DNA of 14,855 nucleotides from Perkinsus olseni (Eukaryota; Perkinsozoa; Perkinsida; Perkinsidae), in contig JABANP010000848.1 of NCBI GenBank assembly GCA_013115135.1, positions 1 to 14,855 of the forward strand, in the 5' to 3' direction. Shown here piece by piece: positions 8,563-14,855 of this stretch (positions within the stretch are counted from its first letter, which is position 1; each line of letters starts with the position of its first letter). Position numbers and translations under genes: made by a program. Under the pieces are notes generated by a model. The model was not told the origin of the DNA and ran no database searches. It saw only the letters and a list, made by a program, of their open reading frames with translations.

Positions 8563-8907
8563 ACCTCGATCGATGTTTTCCGTTCCCTACCTATCCCCTT
8601 CTGAATCTGATCAAGGAGATGGTACCTCGATAACTGGTTTTCGGCCAACCGAGTAAATGGTCCCACCGCGGCGACTCGTTTCACAGTGATACGTTTGTAA
8701 CATCTTCAGCACGGCGTATTTCATGCTGTCGCTACGAAACACTCGCATTTGGAGGTCAGGGTGGCTACCGATCTTCTCGACTTGGCCAACCGATCGGACG
8801 AGAGACCCCGTCCACTGGACAGGCGCTCGTGAACAAAGTGACAACGTATTCAAGCACGTGAGGATATGATCATTGTGCACTACGGCATGGGACTTCAGTA
8901 CACTCGG

Positions 8908-9155
8908 TAAAACCGAGCTGCTCCCTTCAAGCCAAATAGCGAAAACACAAAATATCTTACATGAGGACAAAAAGACATCGTCTTCACCTTAGACATTTCC
9001 ATAGAAAAATAGATATCTGGAAGGAGACTTTGCTCCGCCGGAGGTATTGGGCTAGCTTGCGTTGCTAGGTGAAGCCTTACCACACCTAGCAACTCAGCGG
9101 CTGGGACGGCGCTACCGCTCAGCACGACTTTGCGCGCGGAGCGTCGCCATCACCA
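8908..9155 (-). repeat. split direct repeat B2 (3' end of element)
   Basis: 248 bp matching 9341-9588 base for base by eye. Its outer end, TAAAAC at 8908-8913 on the + strand, is the 3' terminus of the element. Position 8907 is the first mismatch with the other copy. Confidence 0.92.
9061..9093. repeat. 11-bp perfect hairpin inside B2
   Basis: GTTGCTAGGTG (9061-9071) and CACCTAGCAAC (9083-9093) around an 11-nt loop. The same hairpin is at 9494-9526 in B1. Lying in the 3' part of the element transcript, it may be an RNA structure for 3'-end formation or RT priming; that role is inferred. Confidence 0.85.
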
Positions 9156-9185
9156 GTCACCACCGGGAGGGAGGGCGAGGTGAAA
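9156..9185. other. 30-bp linker between A2 and B2
   Basis: Sequence present only once in the element, between repeats A2 and B2. The + strand contains three G-triplets (9165-9167, 9169-9171, 9173-9175) and a GG (9179-9180), so a weak G-quadruplex on the DNA strand antisense to the element is conceivable. Confidence 0.6.
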
Positions 9186-9340
9186 AAAATAAATAAACAA
9201 CGACCGTTGTAAGAGCTACAACTGCATCAGAGTTGAGCTACAATGTTCTCTAGCCTTTTTGTGTCGCTAATCGTGTCACCTTTGTGCCACGGGCCTCAGG
9301 AACGCTCTCAGTTTTACGTATGTTAACAAGTTAACTGCGA
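9186..9340 (-). repeat. split direct repeat A2
   Basis: 155 bp matching 14210-14364 base for base by eye. It directly abuts B1 at 9340/9341. It contains a small hairpin, GTTGTA (9206-9211) and TACAAC (9217-9222). Confidence 0.92.
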
Positions 9341-9346
9341 TAAAAC
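9311..9346. other. nested inverted repeat across the B1/A2 junction, candidate YR site
   Basis: GTTTTA, 5 nt, GTTAAC, AA, GTTAAC, 5 nt, TAAAAC. Both inner and outer arms are symmetric about 9328/9329. The structure is complete only where the two element termini are joined (B1 supplies TAAAAC, A2 the rest). Tyrosine recombinases bind inverted arms around a short core, so this may be the attachment site of the circular intermediate. The actual repeat boundary lies at 9340/9341, off-centre, so the crossover point is not settled by this symmetry. Confidence 0.55.
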
Positions 9347-9588
9347 CGAGCTGCTCCCTTCAAGCCAAATAGCGAAAACACAAAATATCTTACATGAGGA
9401 CAAAAAGACATCGTCTTCACCTTAGACATTTCCATAGAAAAATAGATATCTGGAAGGAGACTTTGCTCCGCCGGAGGTATTGGGCTAGCTTGCGTTGCTA
9501 GGTGAAGCCTTACCACACCTAGCAACTCAGCGGCTGGGACGGCGCTACCGCTCAGCACGACTTTGCGCGCGGAGCGTCGCCATCACCA
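9341..9588 (-). repeat. split direct repeat B1
   Basis: 248 bp matching 8908-9155. It lies 27 bp downstream of the recombinase stop codon in element orientation and abuts A2. It includes the hairpin at 9494-9526. Confidence 0.92.
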
Positions 9589-9615
9589 TTGCGAGCTAGC
9601 CTAACCTAGACTCTG

Positions 9616-10874
9616 TTAGCCCCTAGTGCTGTTCAGAGTCTGCTTGGGGGAAACGCCACGCCCTGCTCTCCGCTTCAAGAGCGAACCCCTGGATAAGGCC
9701 AGATGGCTGGGACTCGTAACAAAAGGTCCTCCAGAACCTACTTGCGAACCAGTCGCGGAACGAAGAGTACACTGTTCCTCGCTCGGAGTCAGCGTACAGG
9801 GACCATTACTTCCGCCCACTTGAAGCGGATGAGGAGAAGACTCAGACCGTACCGCAGGTAGACTAACCTGCCGCTCTAAGCTCATCATAGCCGCCGCATA
9901 ACCATGGCTTTGCTCCAAGGTAACGCCTCTTAGATAGTCCTTGTAACACAGGGATTTCCAGCGGCCATATTGTTGGAGTTGCAGTTCAGAAAATCCGGCT
10001 AACCACAATAGCTGCACGCCTGTGCGCCTGAGACTATGGACGCAGACTCTACTCTCACGACCCCCAATGACGGGAGAGGGGTACGCATTAACGTATTTGA
10101 CCAAGATACACAAACTACTCCTCCAATTATCATAGGTTAAGCCCGGAAAGAGCGGGGATCTGTCTGACCCGCAAGACTGAGAAAGCCAGCGCTTGACTGA
10201 GTGGAGAGGACACACCGCAGCTGAACACGACTCCAGGGAGGCTTCGTTTTCGCCGGCGACACAGCCCACAAAGATAAAATGGCCGCTCGCAGACTGATCG
10301 TTCTTCGAACGTGCAATGTGGACAACCATGCGGTCAGCTTTGAACGACACATCTCCCCGTCGCAGAGCCAAGGCTTCGCGAGCACGGAGAAGAGCGAAAG
10401 TGGCAAGTAGAGTGGCCCCTTTGAGGCATTGCAACTCAAGTTTACAACCGGGAAAATCATTCAAGGAGCCTATGAGTTGAACCTCTTGACGAGACAAGGC
10501 ACGTTTCTGCTCTGTTGTGTCACCAAGAAGCTTCTTTGAAGCTTGCAAGGCTCGTTTAATTGCAAAGGTGGAAGTGGTTCCAAGAGCATAGCCCTTCTCG
10601 AGGTTAACAGCCTTCAAAGACCCACAATAGGTTTTGATTGAGGAGTACTTGTACATCCTCGTTTGAGATAGAGCATAAACAAAGCACTGGAGATCCTCCA
10701 CCTTCAAGGGGAACGGAGGCTCCGGCTCCAGAAAAGCCTTATAGAGAGAGACCGCAGAGTTGTAAGTCTTGTGCGTGTTGTCGGCAAGGGCAGAGTGCAG
10801 GAAACTTGTTATATGTGTAGCGTCGTCTCCCCTGCGAGCTTGTACAGCTTCTCGCCGACGTTTCGCAGCAGTAT
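9616..10874 (-). CDS. tyrosine recombinase (integrase) of the YR retrotransposon
   Basis: This enzyme integrates the circular DNA copy. The frame is open from 10881 to the TAA at 9616-9618. From a point corresponding to 10707 there are 363 codons. The N-terminal part has the look of the helical core-binding domain (T-H-K-T-Y-N-S-A-V-S-L-Y at ~10774 to 10739, then Y-S-S-I-K-T-Y). The catalytic domain, numbered from 10707, shows L-L-R108-A-R-E-A-L (Arg I), S-K135-N-D (possible Lys), H224-S-L-R227-R-T-G (H-x-x-R), G-R-W250 and the nucleophile in K-D-Y258-L-R. That is the full R-H-R-W-Y set of the DIRS/Ngaro YR family. There is no early ATG: the first in-frame one is about 10656, inside the core-binding domain. 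Translation therefore probably comes from upstream, and the end given here assumes the candidate intron 10941-10875. The C-terminal ~80 residues are Ser/Gly-rich and unassigned. I see no disruption. Confidence 0.85.
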
Positions 10875-10941
10875 CTAAAAATTACCTTAAGGCACCAGAC
10901 TTGGCAAGACCGAAGATTCAAATCGAAGCTTCACAACCAAC
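10875..10941 (-). other. candidate 67-nt intron joining RT-RNase H to YR
   Basis: On the minus strand a GTTGGT donor at 10941 and a TTTTTAG acceptor ending at 10875 would remove the TGA that ends the RT frame (10933-10931) and the TAA that bounds the YR frame (10884-10882). The exon ends leave a split codon G + AT, and the reading frame continues directly into the recombinase. The phase match has a one-in-three chance of being accidental. Spliced introns are known in some DIRS-like elements. Alternatives are reinitiation or a separate transcript. Confidence 0.35.
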
Positions 10942-13150
10942 CGAAGAACGGGTGCACTTCCTCCCAACCGCTGGGAATTAGGCTGGCTGACCCACGAGAG
11001 AGCGAGTCAGCTAGAATATTATCTTTCGATGTGAGATGTTGAATAACCGAATTGGTTAAAAGGGGAAAACAAAACTTGGACGCCGCCTGCAGCTGGCACG
11101 ACGGCCTACTCTTAGAGCTGTAGAATTTAGAGAGGATCCTTGCGACAGCAGCATTGTCGCAAAGGACAACCAGACCAGCCGGAGTTGAGTATGACCTTGA
11201 CACCAGATACAAGGTCGTGAGACTAGCGAATAGTTCAAGGCTATTAATGTCACGGTGAGAAGGTTGGTCAGCGTCGAGGAGTAAGACATTCCGTACTCGA
11301 TACGGGAGAGACGAGATGTCACTCCTCCAAAAACGCCACACATTTTCAAACCGGAAGATTCCGGATACCTTGGATGTGCTGGCATCGGAGCTCACCAAAT
11401 TTAGAACCTTTGCACTTGCGCTAGAATCTAGCATTGCCCATCCCATAGGAATTTTCATAGAGCTTTGCTCGAAGGACGCCAACAGGTTGGAAACGAACAG
11501 GAGCGCTTTGCGCACGGATTTGGGCGTGGTCATACCAACTAGGTTCTTCTTCTTCATGATAGCCAAGGCAGAGTATAGACCCGACATATGTGAGCGGAAC
11601 CTCGGGCAACATTGCAGACACCATTGTAACCGACCGCACAGTGAGGAAAGAGCCTTTTCAGAGGTAGTCTTAGACGATAAGATCCTGGATAGATCCTCCC
11701 GAACACGATCAACTTTTTCCCTGGGTACCGAAACGATACCCCCTTGAGAATTAGAGGGTAATGAAATTTCATACCCCAGAAAGGTAGAGGCGCGCCCCAT
11801 TTGGAGTTTGTCAAAAGCTAAAACAAAACCACACATGCTCCAAATTGCTAGCACAAAGCCCATGCTCATTGTCGCATCTCTTTCAGAGGTTATGTAGAAC
11901 ATATCATCCACCTATAACAGTCCAAAAGCTTGCAGTGGGCTCATTCTGAGAAGTGTTAACGCCGCTCGATGCACCGCTCCGGCCGTCCTTGAAAAGACGA
12001 ACGGAGAGGCTTTGTGGCCGAAGGGGAGCCGGTTGTGACAGAACCATGCACTGCCAGCAGATATGACTAACTCACAGCGCTCCTGCACATGAACTCCCAC
12101 CAATCTAAATGCGGACTTCACATCGACCGCGAAGAGGCAGGCTGTCGGATTCGTGGATAAAAAATCGGCAACAAGGGTTACCGCATCGCACAGATGAGGG
12201 AGCTGAACAGTTTGAGGGGTCAGTACCCCTTTATTGATTTTAGACCTTTTATAGTCTTCGACTACTCGAAAGTGTTTTGGTAATTGGTCCCGGGGATTTT
12301 CCGGGCACCCCTTTTTCGGGATAAGGGCAACTGGAGTCACCGTTATATTCAACCTCTTCGCACTTTCGGGTAGACGAGTCATGCGACCCTTAGAGACTTC
12401 GTCCCGCAGAATTTCCTGCAATATGGTGTCCCTGTCGATCGCCGACCTGTAGTTGTCAAAGACCCGCCTGCAGTCTTTGAATGGTCGGTTTTTCGACAGA
12501 GGCCACAGCTTCGAGCGTGGGATAGGCCGATGATAGCCAACTGCACAGCCCACATCGAGTTCGTGCAAAAGTATGCGTGCCTCATCGGGCTGACCACATA
12601 AGTCGAGCAATTTTGCTAGTATTCGCGGCCTCAAGGGAGAGCCATTTGAAGACCTTCTAGGGTCTACCTTAAGCAACGACGAGAAATCCGACAAGACTTT
12701 GCTTGTTAGGTCCTCAAGGGCAGAGTTGAAGGTATCTTCCATAGATGACGGGAAGTTCCTTTCTATGCAGAGAGAGAGTACATGAAGGAAGTGACTTTCC
12801 TTTAAGTGATCAATTATAATATGGCTGACTTCTCGGGCCAGCTCCGGGTTGGAGACAGTGGGCTTTTCCCAAGGGCTAGGAGAATAGAGGCCAGCTCCCG
12901 TACAGAGATTAGATCGTAGGTGTTTACAGCGTTGCTTCCAGGCCGAGGCTGCTGAATTGACCAACTCATTAACAAGACGACTCGCAACAGGAGTGGATTG
13001 CTCTTTGAGCTCGTCATTTTTGAGAACTGGACAACAGGGGTCTTTTCCAGACCAGCGACTATCAGAAGAAGACGTTGAGACCAGACGAAGGGCAGATGGA
13101 GAAGCCACTCCCGCTCGGTCAGAGGCAAAACCAGGGCGGGAGAACTTTAG
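10931..13150 (-). pseudogene. reverse transcriptase-RNase H (Pol), one in-frame TAG in the active site
   Basis: One frame running from the frameshift site to the TGA at 10933-10931, broken once by TAG at 11914-11912. Numbered from 13108, an N-terminal region of ~190 aa precedes the RT. RT motifs follow: V-T-P-V-A-L-I-P-K-K (257-266), R-V-V-E-D-Y-K-R (281-288), catalytic motif A F-A-V-D329-V-K-S-A-F, and motif B R-L-P-F-G-H-K-A-S-P-F. Motif C, x-V-D-D at codons 399-402, has x encoded by TAG; this position is Tyr or similarly aromatic in most RTs. After the stop, numbered from 11911, come F-L-G-Y-E-I (44-49) and RNase H with D176, E226 (S-L-E-L-F-A), D252 (L-C-D-N-A) and D302 (I-L-A-D-S-L-S-R). 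The frame upstream of 13108 is open to 13165, overlapping Gag, with no ATG; 13108 is a GTG. This supports synthesis as a Gag fusion. There is no protease motif. A single nonsense change in otherwise clean sequence indicates very recent inactivation, a sequence error, or readthrough. Confidence 0.88.
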
Positions 13151-13156
13151 TTTTTT
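13108..13156 (-). promoter_or_regulatory. -1 programmed ribosomal frameshift signal at the Gag/RT overlap
   Basis: In element sense the last Gag codons are CCA AAA AAC TAA. The heptamer A_AAA_AAC (13156-13150) is in the correct Gag phase and sits immediately before the stop. Slipping back one base continues as K-K-L-K-F-S into the RT frame. After a 7-nt spacer (13149-13143) a perfect 7-bp stem, CTCCCGC (13142-13136) with GCGGGAG (13114-13108), closes a 21-nt loop. Heptamer, phase, spacer length and stem all match the rules for eukaryotic -1 frameshifting known from retroviruses and retrotransposons. That it works here is inferred. Confidence 0.8.
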
Positions 13157-14202
13157 GGCGAGAAATTATCACCCTGATTAGAGGGCGATCGAGAGCGCCT
13201 TTGGCGTTTACGATTGCGCTCTCCATTCTTCTGGCTACCGGAGTCTTCGGAAAGATCGTAGAAAGACTTACCGGTCTTGACGTGCTTAAAGGGGCATTTA
13301 TCACCCCTCGAACACTTGCCTTTGGCATAGAAGACGCAAGGAGTATCCTTCCTGTTGCCTTTGCCCAGGGGCTGAAAGACCTTTCCAGGGACAGACAATG
13401 TACCAATCTCAGCGGAAATGAACAGAGAAGGATCCAAATCGCTGCTCAGCACTTTGGAGATAGAGTAGCCCTGCTCATGGCGGCCTAGAAGTTGAGATCG
13501 ATAGCAATGATCGAAACCGACTGCTGCCGCCACATCCTTTCTGTTAGCCAGAGAGACAATTCTGGACAGGTAATAAAGCATGCTCAATGGATCAGAATTC
13601 TGGTTGTCAGGTTCAATCATCAATAATGCAGTACACCAACGGCAAAAACCCTCAACCCAATCAGATAGGCACGTCACTTTGCGGGACTTACTTATTTGCA
13701 CCGACACCGCCTTTCCGGTATTGAGGTCTTGCATTTGTTGAACACCAGTTTGCTCACCACTTGGGGAGGTTAAAAACTCATTGACCGGGACGTAGTCATA
13801 GGGATTTCTAGCTAACTTTGCCAGAACTCGGTATGGGGGTACCATCGAAGCAGGAACCTGGACGTTATCACCAAACCTCTTCTTGATGTTATCGCGGAAA
13901 CTGGACAGGTCCGCAGCTTCAACCTCTTGCTCTTGTTTACGCCTCTTGAGCGACTGAGCGGCTTTTGCCTCGTCTACCAGGGATACCAGATAGAGTCTGA
14001 CAGAACCCTTGGATTCCTCAGGCAGAGAGTCCACAATTTTGGTAATGGTGTCGTTACCCACATTGGACAAGAGCAACAGCGAAGAAATTTTTTCTTCAAC
14101 CAGTTTGGTAACCAAAAGGTCTTTAATCTGACCGTCCACCTCTTCTCCTTCCAAAAGACTGTTCACGATCTTCTTGGTAGATATCTCGAGGGGGCTGGCC
14201 AT
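13147..14202 (-). CDS. Gag-like protein with C-terminal CCCH zinc finger
   Basis: 351 aa on the minus strand, ATG at 14202, 8 nt inside the end of repeat A1, TAA at 13149-13147. As the first frame of a YR retrotransposon it is expected to package the RNA in the cytoplasm. The N-terminal half is helical and charged (K-L-V-E-E-K-I-S-S-L-L-L-L; a K/R/E-rich run at ~84-93). The middle (~150-260) has W and C residues and is unassigned. At residues 289-307 there is a canonical CCCH finger, C-x7-C-x5-C-x3-H (C-V-F-Y-A-K-G-K-C to C-P-F-K-H). A basic Arg/Ser tail with R-N-R-K-R-Q-R-R-S-R-S-P-S follows, suiting RNA binding and possibly nuclear entry. Most retroelement Gags carry CCHC knuckles, so a CCCH finger is unusual. 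Identification as Gag rests on position, the finger and the frameshift into RT; there is no clear match to a known capsid fold by eye. Confidence 0.8.
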   Translation of the reverse strand: MASPLEISTKKIVNSLLEGEEVDGQIKDLLVTKLVEEKISSLLLLSNVGNDTITKIVDSLPEESKGSVRLYLVSLVDEAKAAQSLKRRKQEQEVEAADLSSFRDNIKKRFGDNVQVPASMVPPYRVLAKLARNPYDYVPVNEFLTSPSGEQTGVQQMQDLNTGKAVSVQISKSRKVTCLSDWVEGFCRWCTALLMIEPDNQNSDPLSMLYYLSRIVSLANRKDVAAAVGFDHCYRSQLLGRHEQGYSISKVLSSDLDPSLFISAEIGTLSVPGKVFQPLGKGNRKDTPCVFYAKGKCSRGDKCPFKHVKTGKSFYDLSEDSGSQKNGERNRKRQRRSRSPSNQGDNFSPKN

Positions 14203-14209
14203 TCTGATG

Positions 14210-14364
14210 AAAATAAATAAACAACGACCGTTGTAAGAGCTACAACTGCATCAGAGTTGAGCTACAATGTTCTCTAGCCTTTTTGTGTCGCTAATCGTGT
14301 CACCTTTGTGCCACGGGCCTCAGGAACGCTCTCAGTTTTACGTATGTTAACAAGTTAACTGCGA
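14210..14364 (-). repeat. split direct repeat A1 (5' end of element)
   Basis: 155 bp matching 9186-9340. It contains the element 5' terminus (GCGA at 14361-14364 on the + strand) and would be the 5' leader/promoter region of the Gag transcript. Only 7 bp separate it from the Gag ATG. Confidence 0.92.
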
Positions 14365-14855
14365 GTATTTCACCTGAGTTGACGAGGAGTTGTCACAACT
14401 CAGTTGTGGTCGAGCAGACACAGCATAGCAGACTGAGGGGCCCAACCAAATACCAACCACCAGAAACACAGAACCTAAGCGGGAGCGAGCTCTCACGTCA
14501 CTGTGCTGTCGAGATGCTCCCTAATTGTGGACGTCACGTGTCCATCCCTGGAAACGTAACGCCACAACACAAGTGGACGATCCAGAGAGACGTGGAACGG
14601 CTCATTGGGAGTCGAGTGCTGTTGTTACACGGCCATCCTATCGTCACAATGTTTTCTCGTAACGCCATGACCTCAGATGATCAGGAGACAGCTTGCGACG
14701 GCCCACAGGCGTGACGCCGAATGCCTTCGGCGTCACCAGGGGCACTTCGATCCTCGTGGCTCTTAAAATCGAACCAGCATAACCCTCGTGTAGGTCGGGC
14801 GGAGGCCGAATGGCCGCTGGAACTGCTCACGGGCTGTGAGTCACAGCATTCCTGA
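14365..14855. other. right flank of the retrotransposon, no gene recognised
   Basis: 491 bp outside the element. A 111-codon frame at 14379-14714 has no recognisable features. Inverted repeats: CTGAGTTG (14374-14381) with CAACTCAG (14396-14403); GTGACGCCGAA (14711-14721) with TTCGGCGTCAC (14726-14736) around TGCC; GCTGTGA (14833-14839), G, TCACAGC (14841-14847). Confidence 0.6.
14711..14736. repeat. perfect inverted repeat, 11-bp arms, 4-nt loop
   Basis: GTGACGCCGAA and TTCGGCGTCAC around TGCC, a strong GC-rich hairpin. A further pair, GCTGTGA/TCACAGC with a 1-nt spacer, is at 14833-14847. Confidence 0.85.

Larger units (their letters stand above)
7446..8907. other. intergenic region between copy 3 and the retrotransposon
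   Basis: About 1.46 kb with no supported gene. The 92-codon frame at 7589-7867 and the minus-strand frame at 8611-8970 have no recognisable features, and the latter runs into the retrotransposon end. Five inverted repeats occur here and are listed separately. The sequence immediately left of the element ends in ACTCGG (8902-8907). Confidence 0.55.
8908..14364 (-). mobile_element. full-length Ngaro/PAT-type tyrosine-recombinase retrotransposon
   Basis: A 5,457-bp element on the minus strand. Its order is repeat A1, Gag, RT-RNase H, tyrosine recombinase, B1, A2, B2. The A1-...-B1-A2-B2 arrangement of split direct repeats is the hallmark of PAT/Ngaro-type YR retrotransposons, which integrate by site-specific recombination of a circular DNA and make no target-site duplication. 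There is no methyltransferase domain between RNase H and YR, which argues against DIRS1 itself. There is no SGNH-hydrolase frame, which some animal Ngaro elements carry. The A pair (155 bp) and B pair (248 bp) match without a difference by eye, so insertion is recent. The boundaries are the last bases shared by each repeat pair. One TAG interrupts the RT active site, so the copy is likely non-autonomous now. Confidence 0.9.

Noticed and set aside
8895..9125. 75-76 codon minus-strand frame occurring twice (also 9331-9558)
   Set aside because: It is duplicated only because it lies in repeats B2 and B1, and it has no recognisable features.
8908..9588. Interpretation of the tandem 248-bp repeats as ordinary LTRs or a satellite
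   Set aside because: Each copy pairs with a separate A repeat in the A1...B1-A2-B2 order, and the enzyme is a tyrosine recombinase, not a DDE integrase.
9596..9609. CTAGCCTAACCTAG resembling the CTAGGC repeat at 6507-6553
   Set aside because: Short and degenerate, with only one partial unit; likely chance similarity.
13075..13488. 137-codon + strand frame opposite Gag/RT
   Set aside because: Antisense to the well-supported zinc-finger Gag end and RT start; no independent support.

Overview
The window looks like nuclear DNA of a eukaryote, most likely a protist. It has secreted-protein paralogs in tandem, a mucin-like secreted protein, long spacers without genes, and a tyrosine-recombinase (YR) retrotransposon. 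There are no bacterial operons or rRNA/tRNA genes. An alveolate such as Perkinsus would fit (secreted paralog families, mostly intronless frames), but that is a guess from style and not a sequence match.

Left part (1-7445). A family of secreted proteins that I do not recognise occurs three times on the + strand. Copy 1 (about 1938-2516) lacks the N-terminal third. Copy 2 (3455-4320) has a signal peptide, but its last ~35 codons need two single-base frame changes. Copy 3 (6630-7445, 271 aa) is complete. All share four Cys positions and the blocks V-V-L-(K/R)-R-x-W-L, G-R-Y and C-P-(L/V)-W. On the minus strand, between copies 2 and 3, lies a 313-aa secreted mucin-like protein (4657-5598). It has two identically spaced six-Cys repeats followed by a Thr-rich tail.

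Right part (8908-14364, minus strand). This is a full-length 5.46-kb Ngaro/PAT-type YR retrotransposon with the diagnostic split direct repeats. In element order these are A1 (14364-14210), Gag with a CCCH zinc finger, RT-RNase H, tyrosine recombinase, B1 (9588-9341), A2 (9340-9186), a 30-bp linker, and B2 (9155-8908). By eye A1 = A2 (155 bp) and B1 = B2 (248 bp) without a mismatch, so the insertion is recent. Gag and RT appear to be joined by -1 ribosomal frameshifting: an A_AAA_AAC heptamer abuts the Gag stop, and a perfect 7-bp stem follows after 7 nt. RT-RH and YR could be joined in frame by a 67-nt candidate intron. The RT frame carries one TAG, exactly at the first residue of the catalytic xVDD box, so this copy is probably dead for reverse transcription although everything else is intact.

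The remaining sequence is non-coding as far as I can see. It contains many short perfect inverted repeats, most of them separated by exactly one base, up to 15 bp per arm.
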